Positions 35,147-43,076 of a DNA stretch of 64,000 nt are shown here, piece by piece. Under the pieces are notes generated by a model. The model ran no database searches, had not been told where the DNA came from, and worked only from the letters and a program-made list of their open reading frames with translations. The stretch covers positions 186,001 to 250,000 of the forward strand of contig CANXME010002011.1 in NCBI GenBank assembly GCA_948144175.1, given 5' to 3'. This stretch comes from Closterium sp. NIES-65 (lineage: Eukaryota > Streptophyta > Zygnematophyceae > Desmidiales > Closteriaceae). Position numbers and translations under genes: made by a program. Within the stretch, counting starts at the first letter, position 1. Every line of letters starts with the position of its first letter.

Positions 35147-35833
35147 GTGCCTGTTCTGTCCCTGTGCATCCCCAGCCGGTTTGAGGAGAAGTTTGACTGT
35201 GGCACCGACCAAGCCACTCCTGCTGTTGCGCCTGCTACTGGGAATGCCACCGGGGGAACCGGGAGTGCTGCAACGGAAACAAGACCAGCAGCAGCAGCAG
35301 CAGCAACGACTGCTGGTGAAGTGCTAGCAGCAGCAGCGCCAGCAGAAGAAGGAGGCAGAGGGGGAGTAGAGCAGGAGGGGGCAGCTATGGTATCAGGGGT
35401 GGGAATAGACTCAAGTCCTGGGACCTGGGGATGTGGAGAGGGGAGGGGGAGTGGAGGTGGAGGAGCTATGGCTATGGGGGATGGGGAGGGGGACATGTGG
35501 ATGACAATGCCAGGAATGCCAGGGGACGCGGCTGGACCAATGAGAGTCGTTCCCGCCGAGCCAGTGGTGAGTGCGGCAATACCGTATCAAAATGTTATCT
35601 GCACCACTTACTGGTTTTGCTTTAGGTGATGATTGTTCTTGCTTGTTTATTCGTTCCCTCTATCTGTACGCACATTGGTTGATTGTTCTATATGGTAGCT
35701 TGCACGTGTAACGTAAAGTACTTGCTTTTATTATGTTTCATGTGTCCCCGATCCTCCCATGATGCAGGATTATTGGCTTTTGTCCGACAATCACTTGGGC
35801 TTGACTGATATTTGGCGGACTGATCCTACGTGA
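19808..35833 (+). CDS. E2F: Plant-type E2F transcription factor, 11 exons
   Basis: Exons: 19808-20048, 20633-21097, 21576-21661, 22107-22195, 22749-22809, 23406-23458, 24084-24183, 24664-24729, 25357-25451, 35176-35566, 35768-35833. GT and AG ends and phases agree throughout, giving 570 codons plus stop. Residues ~81-225 are Gln/His-rich. The winged-helix DNA-binding domain (~227-293) includes [13 protein letters not shown] and [19 protein letters not shown] leucine-rich coiled coil (~315-345) would pair with DP, followed by the marked box ([32 protein letters not shown]). The C-terminal [16 protein letters not shown] is the retinoblastoma-binding motif. Function from the family: G1/S control of DNA-replication genes as an E2F-DP dimer restrained by Rb. 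Exon 9's acceptor is the least certain; intron 9 is 9.7 kb of nested transposons. Confidence 0.9.
20094..20420 (+). repeat. Intron 1 copies of the E2F exon 1 3' edge
   Basis: The end of exon 1 and its donor (GCAGCATTC... GACAGGACCCCAG/GTGAATCC) recur about four times with a spacing of about 90 bases. Donor positions read GTAGAT, GCGAGT, GTGAAT and GTGCAT, so the splice site decays from copy to copy. Confidence 0.78.
21296..21560 (+). repeat. 15-bp minisatellite in E2F intron 2
   Basis: CCACCCTGCTGTTG(C) units, some with CTGCTG or ATG variants, repeat about 17 times and end just before the exon 3 acceptor at 21574-21575. Both strands are open for long stretches because of the repeat; I do not treat these frames as coding. 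Confidence 0.9.
21723..22017 (+). repeat. Intron 3 copies of E2F exon 3 and of the exon 4 5' edge
   Basis: 21728-21812 is a diverged copy of nearly all of exon 3 ([24 protein letters not shown]), followed by a copy of the start of intron 3. Its donor GTGCGT has become CTGCGT. 21956-22017 copies the start of exon 4 with a good acceptor (GTCGGCAG/GTGCAGAAGCG) but diverges after EGIGLIK. Confidence 0.85.
22226..22520 (+). repeat. Intron 4 donor-site minisatellite and exon 4 3' edge copy
   Basis: The intron 4 donor GTGAGTGCA is repeated about ten more times through 22226-22513, separated by G-rich spacers (GTGAGTGCATGGGG units of 21-26 bases). 22262-22319 also copies the end of exon 4 ([13 protein letters not shown]) with its donor intact. 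Confidence 0.85.
23790..24080 (+). repeat. Pyrimidine-tract minisatellite at the end of E2F intron 6
   Basis: Units of about 17 bases, CTTCTGCCACCTCCCCC, repeat about 16 times and run straight into the acceptor of exon 7 (CTTCTGCTACCTCCACAG). The acceptor itself is a variant of the repeat unit. Confidence 0.9.
24510..24640 (+). repeat. CCCTCCCTTTTCC repeat in E2F intron 7
   Basis: Pyrimidine-only units CCCCCCTCCCTTTTCCATCC repeat about six times upstream of the exon 8 acceptor at 24661-24663. Confidence 0.85.
24745..25300 (+). repeat. Intron 8 copies of the exon 8 3' edge and exon 9 5' edge
   Basis: After the donor of exon 8 (CTGACGAG/GTGAGT) the same boundary recurs as GCTGACGTGGTGAGT and GCTGACGAGGTGAGT within the next 80 bases. 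The exon 9 start recurs twice, at about 25070-25112 (CTGCAG/CAACCAGTACCAGATC) and 25212-25290, the latter including the upstream CACACAG/GCAGGCAGGG acceptor. Confidence 0.8.
26065..27134 (-). pseudogene. C-terminal part of LINE polyprotein (zinc finger and endonuclease-like)
   Basis: The minus frame has a [19 protein letters not shown] zinc-finger-like cluster (~26510-26580). Downstream, KADVIVRD...[13 protein letters not shown] resembles the PD-(D/E)XK restriction-like endonuclease placed after RT in R2/NeSL-like LINEs. The class assignment is inference. Two stops (~26895 and ~26830) interrupt it between the RT thumb region and the zinc finger. 26938-27134 duplicates 33102-33298. Confidence 0.75.
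27135..27392 (-). repeat. 3' LTR of copia F
   Basis: 258 bp, TGACGGAATTG...CTAATTCTAACA on the plus strand. Confidence 0.92.
27414..31973 (-). CDS. Copia F gag-pol polyprotein, intact frame with altered active sites
   Basis: I chose the start [10 protein letters not shown] at 31973 because gag homology (UBN2-like, [13 protein letters not shown]) begins there; the same frame stays open upstream to 32678 through a 22-bp repeat. 1519 codons cover gag, a CX-rich gag end ([17 protein letters not shown]), protease, integrase (HHRLGH...CLDC zinc site), RT and RNase H up to the stop at 27414. Three active sites are changed. Protease reads LDSDATH, where the family has DSGA or DTGA. Integrase reads HSYGGGEF, where the second catalytic Asp is expected. 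RT reads YVDG instead of YVDD. The frame is therefore intact while all three enzymes look disabled. Confidence 0.9.
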   Translation of the reverse strand: MATSTSTLVGNLIILNLAPNGTSTNFGEWCYGVEKHLLSTELKGICLKDILLNRGKGNMPLPPDPLGEGATAAEKAAFDAQTTKYETDFSVWEQADAAVIRVFITTTLVELVKSYRTFHSAHAIWKYLQDRFHDKTAVGIAILIPRMFQVRLEECPGMADYISEIRNIHEELKDIGIIFPEQAPEAGLLVGLTPTYNGTSSMLKQLPTKELTFEKVASALLSAEKDLAAQASVNAVRYTPGIPFRSQQGPRRNSFLPCPYIIRKGPRAGQKCGGTNHPEATCFKKRDDEWYDVHGVSTNKRPPNWSPPRRVNYVEAVEVPSPSVDSTPSDIRLSLLFSGAGLINAKGSQYIGVSNTQGIEFILDSDATHTVLKDQTAFVPYQAPIPLFGADSSFSIQCHGSSTLPCPAFPSGTVTGICAPTLCHNLLAQSEIQQAGVITIFPNDVDYSDLFVAKTGIHLARFTLNSNNLYTLVVPPIQTCSLTNLPLPSLDSSTCHCRLLSDKTMLFHHRLGHINFRALSDLATKQLLHGLPTSLPSPTSTLGPPCLDCVQSKLREQPHPPIESISAAPLDRVHMDLLGPAPVRSRGGHFYFLVIIDDYSRYVSVHLLSSKSEAQGVIIEWAKQAHKHFKTTIKVLHSYGGGEFRNNTLKAYCSTEGIRQTFTLPDSPQQNGIAESRNRTLVQIARSLLTHASAPPSLWGYAMLHAAALHNLHPHPHHTHTIPAELWTGQKPSVRPLRVWGCTSYVLLNSQARHAAGGKLAPKTITCVYLGHNLDSPDYLFLHPSTNKLYRSRDVYFDESHPFYPSSKASPSPPPPSLTWADFDSLPLPDTPSPPLPAPSTISDPPSPASPSSTTQSPSLPPSSATHPPSPLASPPTEPVPLKTYQHRHPAPPPPAPTPDPDPVSTLPPTPTSPSATPTPAPPPSPIASRTRSRTPPQPFSLSVRVSLNSPPVGGDYSLMSSLLEDRHEELIDIDSAIHALCSLFPDIADSPTLNFSDNLSIPTPLTYAEAVSGPHAAQWMGAIVAECEAFIHTGTFTGVFPPSGVNIVKGKLVFRVKQLPDEFPVFKARYCAKGFTQKRGLDFFETFSPTAKPPTLRPLLDVAARDDMEVDCMDVSSAFLQGILREEIYMERPEGFPTPFPPGTVWKLNRPVYSLKQAPREWHNKLKSTLGSLDFHPSTSDPNLFIRATPSRFFILVYVDGMILVTKDQTQLAAVKTALGEKLAMKDLGKLTNYLGMEITRDRTARTITLSQKFYINNVLTRFQMQEAASMPTPLSLQHQLTAPSVPSPEPCDEPYPELVGSLMYAMMCTRPDLAYPVSVLSRYVAPGRFTRHHWSAAKRVLRYLKGTQDYVLALGGTSSVRLEGYSDSSYADDQSDRRSSQGYCFTLGTGVVSWRSTRSSSVSLSTCEAELYAGTMAAQEARWLSFLLTELGYPQPTPTLWCDNESTIHLTKDPVFHGRTKHIEVRHYFLRELVQREQLKAEHIASDCNLADLFTKSLVREDHYRLLSAMGVGPPCG
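32150..32575 (-). repeat. 22-bp tandem repeat in the copia F leader
   Basis: CTGCTCTGCTGCGCCGCTGAAC units repeat about 19 times with few variants. Because 22 is not a multiple of 3, the open frame cycles through all three phases, giving a 22-residue protein period ([17 protein letters not shown]...). I regard it as untranslated leader, or at most an N-terminal extension. Confidence 0.88.
32832..32843 (-). promoter_or_regulatory. Primer-binding site of copia F
   Basis: TGATATCAGAGC on the minus strand directly abuts the 5' LTR, one base off the usual TGGTATCAGAGC initiator-tRNA site. Confidence 0.8.
32844..33101 (-). repeat. 5' LTR of copia F
   Basis: 258 bp, same length as the 3' LTR. It is followed on the plus strand by GTTGTTGGCCCCC, the start of the duplicated LINE segment. 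Confidence 0.92.
33102..34787 (-). pseudogene. LINE reverse transcriptase (N-terminal part truncated)
   Basis: The minus frame 34169-33102 contains [27 protein letters not shown] and [11 protein letters not shown], the A, B and C blocks of a non-LTR reverse transcriptase. Upstream frames to 34787 ([14 protein letters not shown]) match the region that precedes RT in such elements but are in another frame, so the reading is interrupted. The copy is 5'-truncated at about 34815. Confidence 0.82.
34826..35063 (-). mobile_element. Second, 3'-end-only LINE copy with long (GA)n tail
   Basis: 34829-34909 is an uninterrupted CT run of about 80 bases. 34910-35063 is a diverged copy of the 3' end of the main LINE (compare 25813-25957: TTGTATTAATTCAGCAGGGG and GTGTGGAGGATGTCCCC). 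It is a heavily 5'-truncated copy, and the larger LINE appears to have inserted into its tail. Confidence 0.75.
35073..35144 (+). repeat. (CT)n microsatellite before E2F exon 10
   Basis: About 72 bases of CT, 31 bases before the exon 10 acceptor at 35174-35175. It is probably the original pyrimidine tract of intron 9 and the target of the LINE insertions. Confidence 0.9.
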
Positions 35834-36579
35834 AATTGCTTAAAGTGTAGTACTTCCTAACAACTTGACTGTGGAACCATAGACGTGTGAGGTGTTCGCA
35901 GCTGTTTGAAAGAAAACCGCGTGAAGGCAACAGCGAAGCACTTCAGTCCCATGTTAATTATGTGGGCAACTTGGGCAGCTTCGCCCAAACCAGCAGCACC
36001 GATGGTTGGTGCATTTGTGAGACAGAATCGTTGCGATCGAGGCACGTTGGAGGATCTCCCCATTCGATTTCCCACCACCATACTGTACAGCTGTACAGCA
36101 GTAAATTGCCCGTGGAACTTCGATCAACGGCCTCAGGTTGTTCGATGCCTTCTGGGCTTGTCATATTCCTCGTTCACATGCCCGAGCAGCTGTCATTTGT
36201 TTGGACAGTTTCCGCGTTCTTCTGTAATTTGCACTGTAGGTTTCAAATTGGTCATCCTGAAAGTTGTGGAGCAGGAGCAAACACGAGTTCCCTGAAGTGT
36301 TTGATCCTTCTAGAACCTGGAAACTTCGGGCTGTGTTGTGTGATTCCCATGTTTCCATTGCAGTACAGTGAACGCCAAGCCCGCAATCAAACGGGCAGGT
36401 CGGGTGTACAGTGCGTTGAGGATGTTTGCTCTTGCTTTTTGGGCCAGTCTTTGACTTGGTTCGGTGGTCCAGGACAAGCGAACAAAACAGCGGCTCCGCG
36501 TGCAAGTCGACTGTAGTGACGTGTATCATTAACTCGTCCTTTGACTCAACGAATCAGCGACCGCATAACCACCATCATC
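35834..36579. other. E2F 3' untranslated and intergenic sequence
   Basis: Open frames at 35887-36516 (plus) show no family motif. No repeats or RNA genes are recognised. Confidence 0.5.
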
Positions 36580-37449
36580 ATGTCTGACGGACCTCATCCC
36601 CTCCATGCCAGCTTTCATTCACCCGCCTCCTCCACATCGCCTTCGCACTCCCCTCTCTCACATCATCCTCACACACCTCCCTCTTGCTCCTCTCCACTTC
36701 AGATTTCGTCTCATGGTTTGTCCTTTCACGAATCTCATTCCCAACCAAGCCCTCCAGCGCAGACTCCGCTGTACTTATTTCCCAAGTTGTGTTTGAATAA
36801 CGACTCTTTGCTCTCGACCATTTCAAGTGAACATTCTACATTCACAGCTCCCACTCCGTTTAGTGACTTCTTCGCAGTCCCTCACATTTGATCCTTATTT
36901 CCAGCTGCCTTCATACACCTAATTCGAAACATATCTACGCAAATGTCGATAGTTACTGCGCACAGTCCTCCGCAGTCGATTATTAATGAGCAGCTTACCG
37001 CTTCCAGATTCTCCTCGGCCCCACGTCGTCCGGCTGTCAAACGTCACAACTCCATGCGCAAATCCCTGGAACCGTCGATCTCACTGAGTCGCAACCCCGC
37101 CATTCCATCAAATGACCCTGGAGGAGAGTCTGTTCAACGCCCCTCCATGGAGGAAGAGTGGAATTTCTCAGGTCCTCCCCTCTCAGACTCAAACCCGTCT
37201 CCATATACGGCTGCTCCATTCAGCCGCCACAGCTGGTCGTCAGGATGTGACAGCCGACCGTCAACTGGTGACGGCCGCAGTTCGCCGTCAATGACGGCGT
37301 CACCAGTTCGTTTTTTCCGTCGGCATGCTTTCACGGGAACGCACCTCCAGAGAGCTTGCAGTACTCCTCCACGAGGTCGGTTAGGAGCAGGCGGCCCGTT
37401 CGCAGGAGCTGGGGATATTCTCAAGGAGGAAGTGGCTCATGAAATTTAG
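36580..37449 (+). CDS. Hypothetical Ser/Pro-rich protein, possible single intron
   Basis: Two frames in the same phase (36580-36888 and 36943-37449) are separated by one TGA at 36889. Removing a 78-base GT-AG intron (36827-36904) would skip the stop and keep the frame, giving about 264 residues. Composition is rich in Ser, Pro and His, with no domain I recognise; a basic segment (RFFRRHAFTGTHLQR) lies near the C-terminus. It may be a real gene or chance open frame in intergenic DNA. Confidence 0.3.
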
Positions 37450-38663
37450 CTATTAAATTGCGTTCGGATGAGTTATGGTGGATGTGGTAATGAGAGCAGC
37501 CGACGTGCCCATTTAGGCATGAAAAGTGGTTACTGTTCACTGTTCATTATTCGTCTCTGTGCATAACTTGCTAGTTCAGTAAACGCACTCAACTTGCTGT
37601 AGCTTCAGTTGTACCAGAAATAGACCCTGCCGTTTGAAATTTGCTTCAGAAATGATATTGAATGGAGTGCTTCACCAAGTAGACCAAGCTGTCTAAACAA
37701 CTTGTTAATGGCTGTACCGTCAATGCCTTTTTTCCTTTTTGGAGCGAAGGAGGCTGGAAAATGACTACTTTATTCGCACCATTCCGGAAATATAAGTTAT
37801 TTAGCAATATCACTACAGTGCATGATCAAGCACTGAACGTGTTCCTGCTCGAATCCGTTGTGCGCTTCCCAAGTTCCAGCGCCACGTCCTCATCCCAGAA
37901 AGCATCTTGTTCCCCAGAAACGAACAAGATTCCTCAAAATCATGCACGTGGCGGCCAGGTCAGCCGACGGCGCTAGCTCTCATTGGGCAGCGTCCATTCC
38001 CACAGAGAATCTCCTTCAGATCGGTCACAATTCCCTCGTTACGTCAGAACCGGGGCACCCCGTCCACCATCATTTGGTCTTCCTGTCACGACCATCCTTG
38101 AATGCCTCATGCCGTGCCCCACGGGCTTTCCCGCTAATCGTCCAGTGTGGTTCAGTACGCTTATACACGGTAACATGATTTCACCACTTTTCATCGCAAC
38201 GCACCGGAACAGACCGTGGTTTGGGAACTGATGACACACACGCTTGACTGGATAGTGCGAGACAGTGAGACTGACCATTGCGGTACAGATCAGACCACAG
38301 ACTAAGGTCAGTGACCATTAGAGTAGGCGTAAGTTCTTCTGCACGCGCCGTTACTGCTTTGCTGTTGAATTCCGAAGTAGAAGGATTTTTCCTTCGGCAT
38401 CGCGTCTTCGCAAGGGCATCTAAGCCAAATTGCATGAATCGGTTTTGCATTACACCTGCGAAAGACGTGGTCCTGTTGGACTTAGCTTGTGGCTGTTACA
38501 GACCAGCCATCTCTCAGCTAACCGCGTGTTTGCAACGTCAAGGGATCAGTTAGATAAAACTTTCGGTTGTGTTCTAGAGAAGACCGCTTATTTCTTACCA
38601 AGCCTTATCTCACAAGTGAAATAAAGAATACAAATTGCGTGAAAATATATAGGTGTTTTCGCC
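37450..38663. other. Intergenic region before the carrier gene
   Basis: AT-richer than its surroundings; no convincing gene. Short frames (37858-38178, 38278-38553) lack features. It presumably includes the carrier gene promoter and 5' untranslated region. Confidence 0.5.
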
Positions 38664-41600
38664 ATGGACCCTCCAGCTTCGTCTCAAGGCTTAGCGATCA
38701 GCTCAAAGCCTCAAGAGTCTCGCAGAGTGTCGTTCTCCGAACGCCAACAGCAGCGACGTCGCGGTTCCCGAAGATCCCTCGCCGCTTCTTCGAATGGCGA
38801 TGCATCCGGTTCACCAACGGCTCAAAATGGAAATGGTCCGAATGGAGGAGCTTTCGGCTTCCGTGGACATCGCATGAAGCCGGATAAAGTTACCTTTTCG
38901 GAGCGTCAGCGGTTGAGAAAAGCAGGCGAGCTCGAAGAGGAAGACGCGAAGCCGATCTTTGGAAATCGAATGAAATCCAAGGTGACGTTTTCAGAGCGGC
39001 AACGACAAAAGCTGAGACGAAAAAAGACGCTGGACGAGATGGAAACCCTAGAGTGCGTGGATGGAGAATTCGGATTCAGCTGGTCGGAATACGCGTCGGA
39101 TTCGTCGTCCGAGGCGCCGACGCCGGCAGGTGGTTTGGAGAAGGTCGAGTTTGGCGAAGAGTTGCGAGAGGAAACTGGCGAGGCTGGCGAAGGGACGGTG
39201 GTGGGAACGGCGTGGAAGGAGAATCGTGGCTTCCGAGTGCAGATTCGCCTCGGGGGAGCGGCGAAGAAGCTTGTCAGCGGAGCCATTGCTGGAGGAGTGT
39301 CACGCACAGGTGCGTGTGGCTTCTTCCTTTCCTTTTTGAATATATGTGTTTTCGGTCTTTGAAGCGCCGTATGCGGCGGCACGTTCCTCGTTTGCCGCTA
39401 TTAACAACGCATCGCTCGGAAGTGGTTGATTCAAAGTGCCACATTGACTGCCTGAACGTTTGTCTGGCACTTGGAAAAATATAAAACAAACAAACAATCA
39501 AACAAACGAAACGAAACAGATTAAATCAAATCAACTGGTCATGGAAATGCGCAATGTGGCAGTGGTGGCGCCGCTGGAGACGATCCGCACGCATCTGATG
39601 GTGGGGAGCTCAGGCAACTGATTGTAACATTCAATGTAATACCTGTATTGTTATACACTTGCGCGATGTGGCAGTGGTGGCGCCGTTGGAGACGATTCGC
39701 ACGCATCTGATGGTGGGGAGCTCGGGGCACCGCACGATCGTGGGCGTGTTCCGCTGGATCATGCAGAAGGAGGGGTGGCGCGGGCTGTTCCGCGGCAACG
39801 CCATCAACGTCATCCGCGTGGCTCCCGGCAAGGCCGTGGAGGTGAGAGTCGAGTGAAACGGCGGTGGAGGTGAAAGGTGCACATGTGAGGAGATCAATGG
39901 GCTCTTACCTGAAAGGGTTCAGTTAACCATTGTGGGCTTGCTCACGCTCATAGCTGCTGCATTGACCGCATGCATTGTGACGCTGAGTGATACGTGCCCG
40001 TTCACCCATGCTACATTTCTAGTCCGACCACAACCCATTTGCTAAATAAGAAAGAGAAATAGAGCGTTAAAGGCACGAGACAAGGAAGCACCAACCTGTG
40101 CGATCCCTTTCTGTGCTCTAGCCTCCCCTTCTCACCCTTGCGCCCATACGCGCATTTTTTAGTCGACTCAAAAGTCAACTCGGTCCCTTTCTGTGCTCCA
40201 GCGTCCCCTTCTCACCCTTGCGCCCATACGCGCATTCCTCCTTACCCCTTCTCCCCGCCACCAGCTATTCACGTACGACACGGTCAAGAAGCTGCTCACC
40301 ATGCGCTCATTCCGCCTGCCTTCTTCTTCTTCCTCTGCCCGTCTCCTCCCCCACTGACCTCCACCACCAGCTATTCACGTACGACACGGTCAAGAAGCTG
40401 CTCACCCCGCCGGACGGTGGCAAGCCCATCATTCCCATCCCGCCCTCCTCCATCGCCGGATCGGCTGCTGGCGTGGCCGCCTGCTGCCTCATGTACCCTC
40501 TCGAGCTCGTCAAGACGCGGCTGACCATTCAGGTGAGCTTCTTAGTGTTGATTATGCTGTACAGTGCACTGGTGGCATCTGTGCTGGCGTGGCCGCCTGC
40601 TGCCTCATGTACCCACTCGAGCTCGTGAAGACGCGGCTGACCATCCAGGTGAGAATATCAGTGCTGGTTGGGTTGACGAGTCCACTGCCGGGGTGGCTGC
40701 CAGCGTCACAGCCTGCTGTACCATGTACCCCTTGTAGCTTATCAGTTTTGAGTTGTCGAGCCAGTTGCCAGGTCTGGTCGGCTGCTGACGTGGCAGCGTG
40801 CTGCCTCAGGTACCCCCTCGAGCCCGTCACACCAAGACGCGGCTCCCCATCCAGGTGAGCTTTGTCAGTGTTGAGCCGTTCAGTGCATTGAGGTGTGATT
40901 CGTAACTGGGTCTGGGACATGTGGATAAGCATTGGGGTGTGCGTTGTCACACTTACCAGACTCACTCACAGGCAATGGCATCGTGTTTCGTTTTCATGTC
41001 CTAACCAAACCGTGTCACAGGCTGGCTCCTTCATACTCCAGTTCTCAGTCCAACAGTCTCGAGCACCAAAACGGGGCCAACCCATGCAGATATACCTGTT
41101 TCCCTTTCCTTTTATCTCTCTCCGCTCCGCCACACCACCCCACACCTCCCCCCGCCGACCCCTCCGCCTGCCCCCCTCCTCGCCCCCCTCCCCCTTTCTC
41201 TCCGAGCAGCCGGGTGAGTACCGCTCCATTCTGCATGCATTCTACCGAATCATCACAGAGGAGGGTACTCTCGAGCTCCACCGGCGATTGGGACCCATCC
41301 TCATAGGCACCGTGCTTCGTGCCCTCAACGTGTCCCGCCCATGCCGCTGTGCCACTCCTCTGTGCCTTCTGTCTCTCTCTTCCCCTCCCCCCTCCACCCA
41401 ACCCCCCCACCACCCCACTTCCCTTTCTGTCCATACAGCCGGGCGAGTACCGTTCCATCCTGCATGCATTCTACCGAATCATCACAGAGGAGGGCGCTCA
41501 CGAGCTATACAGGGGACTGGGCCCCAGCCTGATAGGCATTGTGCCGTATGCCGGCTCCAACTACTTTGCATACGACACGCTGCGCACGCTCTACAAGAGG

Positions 41601-42447
41601 CTTGCAAAGAAGGATAAGATCGAGCCGCTGGCGACGCTCATCATTGGGTCGCTTGCTGGTGCTGCTGCTGCCTCAGCCACGTTCCCCTTGGAAGTCGCCC
41701 GCAAACAGGTGTGTGGGGGGGGGGGGGGGGGGAGGGGGGAGTTGGGTGGGGGGAAAGAGGTAGGGAGGTGTGCTCGCTGGGTGGTTTGGGGTGTGGGTGA
41801 TGCTGTTGGGTGTGGTTGATTCTACGGAATGCTCATGCGCTCTACCGGGGACTGGGGCCCGGCCTGATAGGCATCGTGCCATATGCTGGCTCCCTCTACC
41901 TTCAAAGTTGTTCGGAAACCGGTGGAGGGCAGGAGGAGGGGGGAGGAGGAAGGAGGAGGTGGGGGGGATGGGGGTGAGGAGGTGTGCTCGCTGGGCGGCA
42001 GTGTGTTTTTTTTAGCCTCTTGGTGCTGCTTCTGGATTTGCTGGTGCTGCCAGTGCTGCAAGTTCTGCTACTGGTGCCGCCTAAATCAGGAGGTCATACA
42101 TCAGGTGCTTTAAGCTGGTAATGGTTTAGTCTGTGGTTAAAATTCAGGCTTCACCTGTATCAACCTCCTTCGTTCTGTCCATCATGTTAACCTCCTTCCC
42201 CTTCCCATTGGTACACTTGCAGATGCAAGTTGGTGCGCTCAAGGGCCGTGTTGTGTACAAGGGGACATTGGACTGCATTCAGAGGATCGTTCAGGAGCAA
42301 GGAATCCAAGGGCTCTACAGGGGACTCGTGCCGTCGTGCGTCAAGCTAATGCCTGCTGCCGGAATCTCGTTCATGTGCTATGAAGCTCTGAAGCATGTTT
42401 TTGTTGAAGACGATAAGGTTACGGTAGCAAAACCAGGAGGTGCTTAA
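38664..42447 (+). CDS. Brittle1-type mitochondrial carrier family protein (adenine nucleotide transporter), 5 exons
   Basis: Exons: 38664-39309, 39675-39841, 40371-40532, 41439-41708, 42223-42447, with phases 1, 0, 0, 0; 489 codons plus stop. The C-terminal ~290 residues are a three-repeat carrier with the signatures PLETIRTHL, PLELVKTRL and PLEVARKQM, and the membrane segments expected of the family. SGAIAGGVSRT/VVAPLETIRTHLMVGSSGH is typical of plant BT1 proteins, which move adenylates (or ADP-glucose in cereals) across plastid or mitochondrial envelopes. The ~200-residue N-terminus is hydrophilic and holds three VSFSERQ/VTFSERQ repeats with basic residues, unlike a plain transit peptide. 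Substrate and organelle cannot be read from sequence alone. Confidence 0.9.
39553..39620 (+). repeat. Intron 1 copy of the carrier exon 2 5' edge
   Basis: GATGTGGCAG/TGGTGGCGCCG at the true acceptor recurs here as AATGTGGCAG/TGGTGGCGCCG, followed by about 55 bases of exon 2 (LETIRTHLMVGSSG). It ends within the exon with no donor. Confidence 0.88.
40111..40300 (+). repeat. Intron 2 duplications next to carrier exon 3
   Basis: A 45-base intronic segment (CCCTTTCTGTGCTC...ATACGCGCATT) occurs at about 40104-40160 and 40188-40236. At 40262-40300 the exon 3 acceptor and first 38 bases (CACCAG/CTATTCACGTACGACACG) are duplicated 110 bases ahead of the real ones. Confidence 0.88.
40553..40858 (+). 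repeat. Intron 3 copies of the carrier exon 3 3' edge
   Basis: Three decaying copies (about 40580-40655, 40688-40740 and 40783-40858) of AACCLMYPLELVKTRLTIQ with its donor follow the true exon end at 40532. The first and third retain CATCCAG/GTGAG. The second has a stop in the PLELV segment. Confidence 0.88.
41204..41310 (+). repeat. Intron 3 copy of the carrier exon 4 5' edge
   Basis: GAGCAG/CCGGGTGAGTACCG with about 95 further bases copies the start of exon 4 (PGEYRSILHAFYRIITEEG) 225 bases ahead of the true acceptor. The later part is diverged (LHRRLGPILIGT). Confidence 0.88.
41835..41905 (+). repeat. Intron 4 copy of an internal part of carrier exon 4
   Basis: About 65 bases coding LYRGLGPGLIGIVPYAGS, matching 41505-41566 of exon 4, lie in intron 4. 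Unlike the others this copy does not include a splice site. Confidence 0.85.
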
Positions 42448-42736
42448 CACTGCAAGGCTAGGCCTTGATGCTGTCGGGGGAATGCTCTGCTTGGCATATA
42501 ATTCGACATACTTTTGTGACTGGAAGTTCAATATTGGGTCGTGAGCTGAATCGGCATTAGTGGACAGCAAGTCTTAAATTGCAGAATTGGGAAACTTGGG
42601 AATGTTGCAGCTAGTGTTGCACCCCTCAAACCATTTTTTGCCAAGAGAGCACAAAAAATGACAAACGTGTGCAAGATGAGTAACCTTGCAATGCGCTCTC
42701 CATTATCTGTTACTACATGTGTCTTCTCTTGATTTC
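42448..42736. other. 3' untranslated region of the carrier gene
   Basis: No coding frame. It ends at ATTTC (42732-42736), the target duplication of gypsy B, which inserted about 285 bases past the carrier stop codon. Confidence 0.6.
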
Positions 42737-43076
42737 TGTAAGGAAAATTCCTTTCCTTACTTTGCGTCCCTGCTTAGCGCATACACCACTGTAGCACCAC
42801 AGTCAGCACCGTTACCACTCGCAACCCTCGCATCGACAATCCTCCCGCCACCTTCGCACGTCGCACCCCGACCTCACAGCTCGGCGGGTAACCCGCACTC
42901 TGGGACTCCGCCTCGACATTTTCCCAACCTCGGTTCCAGGCCCGTCGCGCGTCAACCACAGTTCATTATCGTTACCACTGTAGTTTCACTATATATTCTT
43001 CGCTCATGCCTACACTCATTGTACTCTTGCTTCAATAGTGCAAATCTCGTTCGATCACTCAATTGCACTCGTAACA
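42737..43076 (+). repeat. 5' LTR of gypsy B
   Basis: TGTAAGGAAAATTCC...CTCGTAACA, followed by a primer-like TTGGTATTCAGAGCC. Confidence 0.92.
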
